From positions 682,001-746,000 of the forward strand of contig JAOTON010002073.1 of NCBI GenBank assembly GCA_034440635.1: a stretch of 64,000 bases of DNA, given 5' to 3'. Of this stretch, positions 23,414 to 35,755 are shown one piece after another (the stretch's first letter is position 1; each line of letters starts with the position of its first letter). The stretch is from Lepas anatifera (taxonomy: Eukaryota; Arthropoda; Thecostraca; Lepadidae). The position numbers and the translations under genes are program-made. The notes beneath the pieces were generated by a model, which worked only from the letters and a program-made list of their open reading frames with translations, searched no databases and had not been told where the DNA came from.

Positions 23414-24463
23414 TGTATTTTTCGCACTTTTTATTCGGGCCTTTTATCTCGTCTTGCAACTCCGTTTCATTTGTGTGACTTGGATTCGTCTTCCATTTTC
23501 TCCAACTATTAAGTCCATTTTGTTTTATTTCGCACACCTAGAAAGTGAATAAAAGCTACCACGCTAGGGAACATACAATGCTGTTAAAAGCACGAAAATC
23601 GTAGTCAAGGCAGGTGGTCCTCTGGGTGCCCATTCTGGCCGTGCTTCGAGCAGGTTTATCCTTCTTCACTTTGTGGTTGCTAAACTACAATTTAAAAGAC
23701 TTAAATATAAATACCCTCAAAATGATGAAAACACTAGCATGCCAGTTTTTCTCAGCTTTAAAGCAAACACAGAACCATTCCGCGTACCAGTTATACATTT
23801 ATATCGATGGCAGGGGTGTGGATTTATACCTGGGGGAGCCCGGACACTCCCAATGAAACTTTGAGCTTTAAATCGCAAATGAATATACGTAATTGACCGA
23901 GTCACATGAAAAAGAAACAGCTCATTATTTTACGGAATTCTACGGAACGTCTGACAAAGGAAAAGACGCGACGTCTATATGCAAGCATAGACAGATATCA
24001 TGCGCCACAACAAGCTCTTCTATCCCCCCCGGTGAGTTCCAACTAGTATGCAATCACAGTGGATAGAAAATAAGCACTCGAGTACTGCCAGCCCCCATGC
24101 TGGCTACTGGTAGCTAAAAATAGACGACAACACCAGCTTAGACACCCCCTCACAGTAGCATTCCGAACCGTCATTACCCCCTCGGGGGGTACATGATGGG
24201 TCAGGAGTCTCCTGGAATGATGCAGCCCTGTAGTCTCACTCGGCTTTCCGTGAAATGTCCCTGAGGGCTGCAGACAAGTGTGCTCATGATGCCTGGGATG
24301 TGCAGGAAGAGCTGGGTTGAGTGGCCAGCCGATATTTTAATGTAACTAGTAATTAGTGCTATTGGTGGGGGAGGATGGGGCGGCTAGTTAATGCACCACA
24401 CACCAGCCTTCTGCGTGGCCGGAGTCCGTTGGTCTTACTGACACCTTGTTACAATTCCAGGTT
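23414..24463. other. Intergenic, no feature recognised
   Basis: This is AT-rich sequence with a short G-rich segment near 24180-24200 (CCCCTCGGGGGGTA). I see no gene or complete repeat in it. Confidence 0.4.
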
Positions 24464-24544
24464 TAAAGGGAATGTGACACCTTGATCGAATCCTGGAATT
24501 TAGTGTAATTAGGGGAACTTTTAGTCGAAAATCTAGGAAGCTTG

Positions 24545-25635
24545 CATAAGCTTTTACATAAGCTTAGGCACTCTTTTAATATCACCGGCCCTGCATATGA
24601 CTGGATTGAATCCTACCTGAGCCAGCGCTCCCAGCGAGTCATTCTCGATGGGAAGTTCTCTGACTGGGCCCCGGTAACATCCGGAGTTCCGGAAGGCAGC
24701 ATTCTTGGCCCAATCCTCTTCACTTGTTACGTTGCTGACCTTCCAAGTCACATTAAAACATGCTCTCTGGCATATGCAGATGATGTCAAAATTTTCCATA
24801 GAATTCAAGGCCCAGCAGACGTCGATTCTCTCCAGGCCGACCTGAACCGCTTAAGTGAGTGGTCAAAAACCTGGCTTCTCAAGCTCAATCCAGCCAAATG
24901 CAGGACCATCACATTTACTTTACGGACATCACCCATCATCTCTTCATACATTTTAGACGGACATCAGCTGGAACGCTGTTCTCACATTAGGGACTTAGGT
25001 GTAGTTCTCGACTCTAGGCTGACATTTGCAGAGCATGTAGACTCGGTTATGAGCAAGGCAACCGAATGCTTGGCTTACTGATGCGTAGCATTCAGGTGTC
25101 TTCCTGCGCACGCCTTCCGAGATTCAACCACTGTGCTGCTTTGTGTGCGTATAATGCTCACGTCAGATCACTCCTAGAGTACGGCAGTGTTATCTGGGCT
25201 GGTGCCGCAAACATTCACCTGTCCCGCCTAGAACGGCTGCAGCATCGCTTTTTAATGTGGTTAGCCGCCAGCACACATACCCGATGTGCAATGGACTACG
25301 TGCCACTCCTAAATCATTTTTGCTGTTCTTCTATTAAAGCGAGGTTTATACAAGCCGACATAAGGTTCCTGCGTTCCGTCTTCAACGGCCGCCTGGACTG
25401 CTATGAGCTGATGCCCATGTTCTCTCTCCTGACTCCCGGCCGACGCTCACGACACACTGGCTTGTTTAATGTGCCTCGTGGACGAGTTAATGCCGTGCAG
25501 AATGGGTTCCAGATCAGCCTTCCGAAACTTGTAAATGATTTTCTGCGGCACACACCAGCAGAGGACTTTTTCAGCCTACTCATTCTTTTCGATCGAGTGT
25601 GTTGCGGTATGCGAACAGCGTTGGCACGTACATGA
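24545..25635 (+). pseudogene. Reverse transcriptase fragment of LINE copy 1
   Basis: The first frame (to 25081) shows HKLLHKLRHSFNITG, SYLSQRSQRV, TSGVPEGSILGPILF (RT motif B region) and LAYADDVKIF (catalytic YADD near 24773), then LNPAKC and IRDLGVVLDSRLTF. A frameshift near 25065-25080 moves the protein to the next frame, MLGLLMRS, and then LLEYGSVIWAGAA and RLERLQHRFL, the usual C-terminal tail. It stops at 25633-25635. The endonuclease and the RT fingers are absent through 5' truncation. No RNase H follows, which fits the Jockey/CR1 side rather than the I/R1 side. Non-functional. Confidence 0.85.
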
Positions 25636-26041
25636 GATAGTATGCTTACTTGCTATGTGCACTGTGTGATTGCGGATTTTTTTGCTTTTTATTTTATTAT
25701 TTTAGGATTTTTATGCTTTTAGATGCCTTTATAGTAGTATTTTTCATATGGTGGTCCATCTTCATATATTTTATTTTACGCCCACGTAGTTCATCATTTT
25801 TAGCAGCAGCAGCTTCCATGCGGAGGCTATCGTTGTATTTTATATATACATATACTTTTATACATTTTTAGAGTGCCTTTTTAAGCCATGGAAAGACTCT
25901 GTAATGCCATGTGTAGGATATGTGTGGGTGGTTGACTGTGGAAGCGTGCGAGTGTGGAGTGTGATCCCTTACGGAATGTTGAACGATTTTAACCAACGAC
26001 TGCAACCATAAGTGGGCTCTGGCCTGTGGCTGTTCTTGTCT

Positions 26042-26047
26042 AATAAA
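26042..26047 (+). promoter_or_regulatory. AATAAA at the 3' end of LINE copy 1
   Basis: A poly(A)-type hexamer lies at the terminus of the LINE, seven bases before the MITE sequence resumes. Confidence 0.4.
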
Positions 26048-26836
26048 CATAAACAAGCGTCCATGATTCCTCTGAAAAATGGTAAGCTCAATATTTTGAT
26101 TTTAAAAATGCCCCTCTAGGGAAAGAAAGAAATATCTGCCTGTGGATGATGTCATGATCTGACAACCACTACCACATTCAATACGCTTCAAGGGCTTCGA
26201 TTGGCTGATAATCACTGTGACGTCAGCATATGTCGTCACACCAACCGCCATTACAACTATGGCCTGCTGCTAAGGGTACATGAGGGGTACATTTCAGGTA
26301 GGTTTTAGCTTTTTTTCTACGGAAATCTCGAGTTCCAAGACAAATGATATAATGAGTACGGGGCTTTCCGACTTGCTTTACAACTTGGCTATCTCAGTTA
26401 AAATCACATTATGAAGGTGCCAGATTCCCTTTAAGCTTTTCAAGGGCATTTATCATTGAACATAAGGAGTTTTGTCTTATTTCCTATGGAATATGACCAA
26501 TGAACCCAATATTTTGAATCATTCAATTTTCCTTTGCAAGAGGAAAACATCTTGTCATGGCCTGGGTATGACATCATGATGTGGTAACTCTTCATGCTAC
26601 CATAACACGCCAAATCTTGTAGGGGTTGGGGGGCTTTGTTACGCCAAAAATAGATAGGAACGCAAATGAAGCGCAAGAGACTATCACTATGACCTAAAGT
26701 GATATTCATACATTTCTGCTCTCTTGTTTATGTGCTAAAATATACATCAAATTTGGAGCTAGCCATTGAAGTAAATTTTCCGCATTGACAATCGCCAGTG
26801 CCGAAATTCGGGCCTGGTACAGAGTTTCTGGGGAGT

Positions 26837-27130
26837 TAAAGGCAATACGAACTTGTCCGTTTAGCGGGGCATGAGCCTTACGTCACGTTGCCATGGCTAC
26901 CAATCGGCACTTCCTGCCATGTGACCATACAGGAGGACACGGTAGACAGTGGGTGAGCTTTTACTTTTACCCGCGAGCGGTAAGCTCGGAGACAAACGAA
27001 ACACCGAATTAGTGCTCTCTCGACGTGTTGCGGCACATGGCTATCCCACCTGTTTTATTTAGTTTCGATTTGTTTCGACTCTATTCTATGACAGTTTAGA
27101 TCCCATTAATGAAGTGCCATTGTCCCTTTA
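26837..27130. repeat. Possible TA-flanked MITE
   Basis: TTAAAGGCAATACGAACTTG at 26836 faces an inverted AAAGGGACAATGGCACTTC ending at about 27129. The ends resemble one another and, loosely, the M2 family, with TA at both borders. The match is weak, so this is tentative. Confidence 0.3.
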
Positions 27131-28277
27131 TAGAGAGTATGGTACCTTCACAGGATTTGAACAAAGCCGTCAGTGGTGTAGCGCGTACCACAACGTTTCT
27201 GGTTTTATATTTTGTTTTTCTCACAACTCACATTTTAAGGAGCAACAGCACTTTGTTATTTTGATTTGGGGGCGCGTTAACCGTAACATTATGTAGCCTC
27301 CATTGCATCACTGACTGAAAGCATGGTTAAGAGCATCTGGATGTTACGTGACAGAGACGAAAACCGTTTACTAAGTGGGCTCGGCAGGACGGAGCTTGGA
27401 GCACGAGATCTCCCTGTGCGAGGATTGTTCAACCTGGGTCATATACGACAGTAAAAAACTATAGCTCTGAGAAATACGAGGACTTGTCCAACCCTATCAG
27501 CGCCCTGCCCAACCAGTTCAGTCAACGTCAGCGCTTGTAGTCGTGGTACAAGACACCTGGTCCTCTCAATTTCGTAATCAGGTCATTACATCAGCTTGTG
27601 GCGGACTGGGAGAGGTTGTAGGCAGCGCTGATATGTTGGTCTTGCTCCCCCGCAGAGTGGGTATTAATGTGTCTCTTGGGTGTGGCCGGTGCGCAGTCGA
27701 AACATCGCGCCGGCATCGCCGAGATGATCAGGGCCATTCACCAAGCTCGGATCTTATTCCGAGCAATTTTTCCTGTGCACGCGTCCTGCACTGGGTCAAC
27801 CACAAAATCCGGAGATGTGCAAACAGACGTGGGAAGAAGTCTCGGGCCAGGAGAAGTAGTCAGCGTTTACGGGGCTCAGGCGAGGCGCCTCTTTTTCTGC
27901 AGCGTCTGCTGCCTCATTCTTGCTTATACCCACGTGACTAGGCACCCAAAATAGCTTCACGCTTTTTTTCGCCGGGAATCAAGCGTGACAAGTGACGCCG
28001 TATTCTTCAGGAAGCCCGCCACTCGGATAAAATGCATTTAAAAGCTTGGGTCCTGATTAGTGAGCCGGGGAAGATAACAAAGAGGGTTTCGTTGCAAGCT
28101 TCCTATATAGCACAGAGCCTTGCTAACAGCAATCAATCATATGGGCAAATTACTGGAAGTGTACGCATGTACATACGCTACGCTCCTGTCCCACTACCGC
28201 CCTATCCGTGGACGGCGGCTACTGGGCGATGGCGCGGAGGTCAGGCCCGGTTTCCGCCCCGAACACAAGCTATTGTA
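27131..28277. other. Intergenic, no gene recognised
   Basis: An open frame of about 130 codons at 27543-27941 and its overlapping partner match no family I recognise and lack clear coding signals. No repeat was found. Confidence 0.35.
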
Positions 28278-28285
28278 CTTCATGT

Positions 28286-28442
28286 CAGTGGCGGGTCCAG
28301 AACAACATTTGGGGGAGGGGCTTGGGCCTCCCCGCAAATGCTTCGGAACAGCCTCCGGCCATGCATTGACTATAAGCACTCTGACATTTGGGGGGGCTTG
28401 ATTCCCCCGAAAAGGCACAATTGCCCCTTGTATCCGCCCCTG
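28286..28442. mobile_element. hAT-type MITE, GGCGG(A/G)TCCAG family (157 bp)
   Basis: The left end CAGTGGCGGGTCCAG and the inverted right end CAGGGGCGGATACAAG lie between octamers CTTCATGT (28278-28285) and CTTCATAT (28443-28450), 7 of 8 alike. The interior (GCTTCGGAACAGCCTCCGG, then G runs) matches the copy at 39321-39460. Just outside it, 28474-28524 ends CCACGTTCCCTTTA like an M2 right end, so the MITE may have landed in an older M2 fragment. Confidence 0.8.
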
Positions 28443-28524
28443 CTTCATATGGTAAACTCTGGTTACACCATTCTGGTCAATATCTCAGTTCAGACCCTTC
28501 AGTAAACGTACCACGTTCCCTTTA

Positions 28525-29380
28525 GGCCCAACAATAATAATTAAGTGAGATGTATTAGTTCTTTACTTTTACGTCTGATTTCAGCCTACCATCAATAATT
28601 TTACAAACAGATTTCTGGATTTTCCTGAGTTTTTCTACGCATTCATTTATAAGGATACAGTTTCTCGAAAACTGGAAAACACGAGCACATGGTCTCAGCA
28701 GTGCTAGGACAGATGCACGCACAGTGGGCTAACCACTGGGTTTATTCCGGATTTAATTTTCATTTATTCAAATTCCATCACCAAAAGGCTTAGAAGCCAC
28801 TGAGTGGTGAAGTCACAGGCTAAAACTGCAGAGAGATAAAAAATATTAAATGAGCTGGTAAAACATACACGCAGTCACATAAATCACAAATACACGTATG
28901 CCAAAGAATACTAAGCTGGGTTCGCTAAAACATTTTTTTCACCTTCCAATCTAAAACAAGCGAAAGTGGCGAAGAAGGCATCCGCTGCGGGGTACATACT
29001 CGTATGGGCGTTACATTTCCGCCCAGCTCGTGGAAACAGTCCAGGTCTGATCGTATCCTTGTTGGCCTCTTGGACGGATGGAACGTGAGTGAGCTGCAGT
29101 GGCCCCCGCCTGGTTCGACTCTGCAGGGGATATGTAGCGGGGAAACATCCGAGCAGGAAGGCGGGGTCCACTCTACCGCAGATAATTCTCTGCACAAAGC
29201 AGACATCGTATTGGTTGTATCTTATTTGTGCTAAATTGCTAAAACTGAATGATTTTAGAAGTTCGTGATATGAGAGTGATCGAGAAGACCGTGAGGCATG
29301 AACACGTGAGACGCTAACCATATGAGGATGCACATACAACGGACACACTCACCTCTCAGCTCCCGCGCAGCCACTGGCTC
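28525..29380. other. Intergenic, no gene recognised
   Basis: Mostly AT-rich. The two overlapping minus-strand frames at 28.91-29.35 kb match nothing known to me. Confidence 0.35.
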
Positions 29381-29387
29381 AGGGGGG

Positions 29388-29490
29388 CACTGACCGTGGC
29401 TCCCTCAGGGGGGGGCACTGACGGTGGCTCCCTCAGGGGATGGCACTGACCGTGGCTCCCTCAGGGGGGGTCACTGACCGTGGCTCCCTG
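29388..29490. repeat. 28-bp minisatellite, about four copies
   Basis: The word CACTGACCGTGGCTCCCT recurs at 29388, 29416, 29444 and 29472, a constant 28-bp period, with TCAGGGGGGG between copies. Confidence 0.85.
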
Positions 29491-29725
29491 TAACCTCCTG
29501 AGGCGCCCAAATCCCTGGTGCTGGGCATGGCTCGTGCCGTTACCTAGGAACGAGTCAGAGCGAAGAGCAGTAATGGTGGCGACGCGGAGTCCTGTGGAGG
29601 GAGACAAACTTCCACTCTGACGACACTATTTCTGACGCTGGAGAACAATATCGTGAACAATCCTGGGAGCCAAAGCACACGTCTTATAGTTGGAATGTAC
29701 CGGGGCGAAGAGCTACGGAGCTCTT

Positions 29726-29907
29726 ATAATAATAATAATTATTGGGGCTTATCGACGCACCAACTGCCAGGGTCATATGGCGTCACCAACTCTCTCCCTG
29801 TTGGAAGGGTTTCTCGGGCCAGCTTACTCCTTGTTCAGGAAGCCGCCGGGCCTTGAACCCGGGTCGGCTGCGTGGAAGCCAGCTATGCTGACCACCCACC
29901 ACCCCCC
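29726..29907 (-). mobile_element. tRNA-derived SINE family S1, full-head copy (182 bp)
   Basis: On the minus strand the head holds an A box (AGCATAGCTGG) and a B box (GGTTCAAGGCC) about 40 bp apart, as in Pol III tRNA-type promoters. The S1 body follows, ending TCGATAAGCCCC and an ATT-repeat tail. A perfect 13-bp duplication CTACGGAGCTCTT (29713-29725, 29908-29920) sets the borders. Confidence 0.9.
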
Positions 29908-29920
29908 CTACGGAGCTCTT

Positions 29921-32900
29921 CGACTAAAAACTAGACATGGGGAGTGTCTATGTAATACTGTTTTCTCAAGGGCTCCCCTGGCGAAGCTCTGGAAACGGAA
30001 CAACACCTCAGCGGTCCAGACGGACGTCTGAAAGCATCAGGCGTGACGAACCATTTGGATCAATGCGTTCAAATGTCCTCTCTGCTTCAGTCACGACGTA
30101 TTTTTCTAGGCTTGAGCGGAGGGCCTATACATAAGCTGCGGAAAATGTCTATGCTCCGCATGGCTGAGAGCACCGTCCCGACTTGAAACAAAAAGGGACT
30201 TGGGAACGAATTCGGCTTTGGGATCTGGCAACGTGATTGTACTTAGCAGGGGGAAGAAACTCCCTTGAAGTCACCATAGTGGTCCCTGACGACTGAGTCC
30301 CTAGCCCCTTTCTGATGACACCAACGATACATATCAAGTCGAAGTGTGCCGTCTCTCTTGGCCAATAAAAACACAACACTTTCTGGAAGGTATCAGTAGC
30401 GTATCTGAGCATGTTATCAAGTTTTTTTGTAGAATCAAAAATAATCATTTTTCCAACGCAAAGCGACAAGGACGAAATCAAGTGCATTGTTTCGCTCAAT
30501 GCAAAGCTGAGCCAAAACAGAGCTCCTGTCCCCTGTAAGAGGTGAGCAAGAGCACTCGCCACTAAACATGAGGGATGAAGCGTAGTTCCGTAGCAGACGG
30601 AAAGAAGGCTGGTTGCCGGGTGGCGTGACCGGCTTGTCAGCAGTTGCAAAACTCCGCTTCAACAAGCAAACATAGAACAAAACCATCGCTCAACAGTCTG
30701 TCACTATGCGCATGCTTTACTCCGAGTTCGAAACAGTCACAAACGCCTGACATGAACGAATGGACAAATCCGACGGTCTGCAAATCCCGGGGCGAGCCGC
30801 TGACCACATGAAGACACAACACGCAGCCGCAGTGGTAAGGCACTGACAGCACTCGCAGCCAAATGTGAGCGCCTGAAACCTACGCTGCGGTTGAGACCCA
30901 GTTGAATGGCCTCATAAGATTATACAGTGGAAAATCGGAGCCGCATCACGTTAATCATGCCTATTGCAAGGCCAGATTGCGGTGGGTGTCAGGACGTTAC
31001 CGCTTGTCATCCAGTGATGTATGCAAGCGTTGAAACCCACGAGCAAAGGCGGCTCCAGGCACTTCATTCGATGGGGAAAACATTGATAGTTTGTCTAGTT
31101 CACACACCATGCTAGCCTGTTTTGATACAATCCCCTACTATTTGGCTATGACATCTAGCTACTGAGTGATTCGTATTACCATTATACTTGCACTCATCTA
31201 TTCATGTGTCTCACTCCATGACTGTGATGATTCAAGGTCAACAATCCGACAAGCAGTGGGCGCGGGTGTGGTATAACACATCGTGGTAGATATTCGAGCC
31301 GCAAGGCCCACGCTGGGCTCCGTTCTATCGTTCGCACGTAATTCACAGCTAACTGTCGTGCTGCGGGTAGGCTGTCCAGACGGCTGGGTTTGGTTGAATT
31401 TTATAGCCAATCAAACGAGCCTGGAGCACGCAACGTCAGCTCTGGATGGTACGCAGACCTTCAGTGATATCCGGGAATGTAATTGGCCAAATTACGGCTG
31501 CAGCCGGCGGCTTTATGGGCAACAAGTGACTCTGAAAATTGACGGGTTTGTCCTGTAAAGACTCATCGTTGAAAAATACGGGTAAAGATGGGGTTGTTAT
31601 CGTGCAGCTTACAGTTGCAGTGGTGTTTTCATTTCTGTTGCCTGATTCCAGGTTTAAGTGCATAGGTGTATAAACGACGCGGGTCGGCAGGCCACGGCCA
31701 TCACGTGTTCAAATTATTAGCAATTAGCCTTATCACCTTGCATGGGAAGGATAACGTAAAAATACCGGCCTCGGCCCTAAATATGTATTCTGGATATTGT
31801 TATGTCTTTGTTTTATTTTTATTCTATTTATTTATTAATTCATATCACCAACAGATGAATATACATTTACAGGCGAAGTCAGAGCCTAAAAATAAACACA
31901 ATATGCATAAAGTAAATGATACGCTTCTCAACTAATAACAATAAAATGCATCACCCTGGGTTGTGATTTTCCTCCCAGAGTATAAATAATTCTGGCTAAA
32001 CATGAATTAAAAGTTGGAGAAGATAAATGGTCTAAAATTACCTGCAGCGACAATAGCGTTAGCTCGCAGCAAGTACATGGGGCGAACAGATGTAGGTTAA
32101 AAATGGACTTTAAAACTGCAAAAAGATTCTACAAATAGGTCGGAACCGGAGCATGATAACAAGGCATTCATTGCCCGCGGGATCCGACACAAAATCCCAT
32201 GGCTCGCAGTGTTCACGCGCACACATCGCTCCGCGAAGAGATGACGCGTGCGAGCAGATAGAGATGGCACGTGTAGAGAAATTTACCTTACAAAATTTCA
32301 GAGTCTATTTTTCCACAGTGCCTCTATGTTTTTTTACAAAGGGCAGATTGTGTTGAGTTATTCGAGAGGCAATAGATATTACGCCAATATGATGCATGAG
32401 TTTAATACATTGTTTAAAACAACTGGCCTATAGGTAATACTATTGACTTTAACAGAAGAACCTATTTTCAATCAGGAACAGGCTTTCAAAGCCAGTTTTC
32501 AAAATGCTTTCTGAAAAGGGTCCTAATTCTGAAACACTGAACTCGACGACAACGGACAGAATACCAGCGAACTATATTTAGTTTTGACTTGGTTTGATCC
32601 TCCGTTTGCAATGCATTGCATCAGTATGAGCAAGGCCGACCGGAGGAGCTGCTTAATCTCACCAGTTACCTCAGCGCCATACCTACTCGGCTTGGCGGCC
32701 GCCCGGTTTCAGAATGTTACGCTGCTCCCCGTGCGGACAGTGTCATTTATTGACGAAAACGAATGCTGCGCTTGGCAGCGGTCATGTGCGGCGGCCACAT
32801 CGGCGCCGGCGGCGTTTGTCAGTCCCAACAGCGCCGCCACCGCCAAATATGCCCGCTTCTGTCGGAGGCGATTAGTTAAAAGTCGGCCGGCGGCACGGGT

Positions 32901-34370
32901 GACAGCGCTGACAGCGCGCCGGCCAGGAATATCCACCGTCGGCACGCGGCGTCGTGCCGACGCACCCCGCCGTCGCTCCGCGCCGCCGCCGCCGGCGACG
33001 CGACGCCAGCGGCGGCGACTGGAGCTCTGCCGCGCGCCGTGACCGTTGCGTCTCACACCTCCACAGATCACCCCCGCCGGGTTCTTGGTCATGCTGGGCA
33101 CCGATTGTTGAATCATGACTCCGATATTTTTTTCGTTTTCAGTGTTAGCGCTGCACGTCCTCGCAAATATATGTATTCTCCTTCGGTATAGGATGGTATC
33201 TAACAGCCCGTGAACGTGGAAACCCTGTTCACGGATTTTACAAGCGACGTCACAGTACCCCGCCTATATATCAGGGCACGGTGGCTGAACCATACCGAGT
33301 GTTTTCCTTGCATTCGCAGTGTGCCACCTGCATGCATGTTCTGCGTGTGGGAGTACACTGAGAGCGAGGTGCTACGATCGCCACACGTGACACTGCTCCA
33401 GTCAGCTGATGAGCACAGGACCTCCGCACGCAGTACTTTCGGGCTCGTGAAGATGCCGAGTTATCTTAATGTTCGTTTCACTAAGTTCGATGGTCAGTGC
33501 AGCGGCCACCAGGTTCATTGACCTTTTGACACAAGTATCGGCAATTGCAGATGCTGCAAATAACCTCGTTCGTTAAAATTATCGATATAAGTATTTATTT
33601 GGAGTAAAATGATTTCAACCCGTAATTTTTAGGAACTTAAGAAAACCACCGTAAGGCAGAGGACCAATACAATACCTCTAGCATGCAGTGTACTGCGTCA
33701 TGGTACTACGTCAGATAACTACACTTCAACTGAAGGATCATTATGTGCCGCCCGTAAAACTAAAGCTTTTGGAAAAATAAAACCCACAAAAGGTCTCAGT
33801 TTCCCCAAAATCAGCTGTAGAAAAATCACACAATTTTGTTCCCTAGAGGTAGACCTAACCCTTGGTACATACTTTTGTCTAACATATGTGAGGTTATTGA
33901 CGGAAAAAAGAAGACTCTGCAGCCACTAAGAAGATACCATTTTCAGGATCCCGCACAAAAATCCAGAGATAACGGCTCTTGCGTGACCACGAGATTCGGA
34001 AAAAGGAGCAGCCTTACAGTTAAGTTGGACGGCATATGACACGTATTTATAATTCCTTAGTCATTCTAGGCATACCGTTTGCTCACCAATGTCGCGATAG
34101 AAACAGCAATTCATGCCGCATCTGGGAAATTCGAGCGAGGTACACCATGAATGTTACCGAGGGACAGTACCTAAATTTAAGAGTTAGTGCAATTTTCTTC
34201 ACTTTACCAGAATTCGTGTTGTGAAATTTAGCCGCATCTGGTCAGGTCAAGCCGGCGTATTTTGGTCGATATTTGGGAACAGCAGGTAAATAGTATCCTC
34301 GAACAGCATTTGGTTAACCTTTACCAGTGTGAAAAAATTGGTAATATTCTCTTTAGATGGATTTTGGGCC
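29921..34370. other. Gene-poor stretch
   Basis: Open frames of up to about 165 codons (for example minus strand 30149-30649) show no motif I know. The only clear feature is the CpG-rich block at 32.69-33.06 kb, listed separately. Confidence 0.4.
32690..33060. promoter_or_regulatory. CpG-rich island
   Basis: About 370 bp with very dense CG dinucleotides (GGCGGC, GCCGCC, CGCGCC words) stand in an AT-rich region. Long open frames exist on both strands, as GC richness alone would give. It could mark a promoter and first exon of an unseen gene. Similar islands occur at 40.44-40.76 and 42.74-43.19 kb. Confidence 0.4.
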
Positions 34371-34530
34371 GGACACACTTGGGGCCGCCTGACATACCCA
34401 GAGCTGAACCGGACACACCTGTGGCCACCTGACATACCCGGGACTAAACTGGACCCACTTGGGGCCACCTGACATACCCGGAGCTAAACCAGACCCACTT
34501 GGGGCCGCCTGACATACCCAGAGCTAAAAG
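34371..34530. repeat. 40-bp minisatellite, four copies
   Basis: Units begin at 34371, 34411, 34451 and 34491 with GGACACACTT or variants. Each contains GGGGCCGCCTGACATACCC, then AGAGCTAAACC. The period is exactly 40 bp. Divergence between units is about 10%. Confidence 0.95.
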
Positions 34531-35755
34531 TACTTCAAGCATGTTGGCAGCTGGCGCAGGCAGAAATACATTTTCTAATCACACAATGTGCACTCAGTTT
34601 TGGAAATGAGGAGGCTACGAAAAATGGCAACCTAGGACTATTTAACAAGAGAGGATCTCCAAGATGGACGAAGCAAAAGCTACACTCGTGCTCTCCACAC
34701 CCAATGGCAAATGAATGTGGCAACATAGACAATGGTCAGTATTTTCCCCCCACACACATACTAATGTTCACTCCAAAATAAGGCATCTCCAAAAGAAACT
34801 AGCCCGTAGAACCGAATATTGATGAAGATATGATAAGAAGAATAAAGAAATGTCATCGAAAAACTCATAACCTTCATTTAAAATTTTCGGCAACTTTACT
34901 TTCTCGTCTCATCTATGTCAATGCCGTTTCACTTTGGGATTTAAGCAAGGATTGATAACAACATACTGACAATATACCTACAGTGAAGCAAAAATAAAGT
35001 AACTATGCAACACTTCACCTTTACCCATGACCAACTCCTCCTGTTTTTCAGCAAAAAGTATACGGAGGGAAAATTCTGAGAGTGCATAGACGCTCAGCTG
35101 GCCCCCGATGCTCAAATTTTCCATTTTGGGGCTGCCCAGTGCCCGATTATCATAAAAAATAAATTATAATCAAACATATCAAAATTTGCCACAGCTGACA
35201 GATTGCTGGACATTGACAATATGCGATTCTAATAGGGGGATCCAGGGGACTTTGGAGGAAGATATGACCCCTCCAAAGTCTTTGGTTCTTCAGTGGGATT
35301 TTGCTGTTGTGACGGTGCCAATAGACCACCTTATATCTTGTCTGAGATGATCATTATCCTGGACTTAGGAATGAGGTCGTACCATATTTCTAAACCTTTG
35401 GTGAACAGCCATAATGAAACCTAACCCTAAACCATAATAAAACCACCGCTGATTGCCTCCAATAACCCCAATAACCCCAGCCAGGCGCCCACCACTTCCA
35501 AGCGCGGTCTACGTTTAGTTCAGTATATTTGGCAACCCATCGATGGATCAGTATGCCTGCTCAAAGAGGACCTAATCAGATATAAAACAAACAACAAATT
35601 ACGCACGATGTAAGTGCCTTGACAAGTCCGAAACCTTTCATTTAATATGTCTCCTGCATTGTAGTCTATAAAAGTTCGTGATGTGCGTCTCACTTTACCA
35701 TGAGTAGATCAACTCCGGCGAACAAGTTCTTAAGAATTCGCAGCTTTCGGGCCCC
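34531..35755. other. Intergenic with a short hairpin
   Basis: No gene is seen. At 35235-35280 GGGGGATCCAGGGGACTTTG begins a hairpin (GACTTTGGAGG ... CCCTCCAAAGTC) that looks like a collapsed hAT MITE of the GGATCCAG family, but no target duplication could be matched. Confidence 0.35.

Larger units (their letters stand above)
24545..26054 (+). mobile_element. 5'-truncated Jockey/CR1-like non-LTR retrotransposon, copy 1
   Basis: The element begins inside the reverse transcriptase, just before the VSGVPEGS region, runs to a 3' UTR, and ends at TAATAAACATAAAC. Flanking AAGCTTGCAT (24538-24547) and AAGCGTCCAT (26055-26064) match at 8 of 10 and probably are the decayed target duplication. The 3' end (ATAAGTGGG... 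AATAAAC) resembles that of copy 2 at 52-53.85 kb. Confidence 0.8.
24466..26431. mobile_element. MITE family M2, copy split by a retrotransposon
   Basis: The ends AAGGGAATGTGACACCTT (24466) and AAGGTGCCAGATTCCCTT (26431) are inverted and TA-flanked like the intact copy at 13375-13821. The first about 80 bp and the last about 370 bp align with that copy throughout. The 1.5 kb between is a LINE fragment. Removing it restores a continuous M2 sequence, which shows that the LINE inserted into this MITE. Confidence 0.75.

Noticed and set aside
30149..30649. 166-codon minus-strand frame
   Set aside because: No motif, no splice or poly(A) context, and composition like its surroundings; length is not exceptional for a 64-kb window in six frames.
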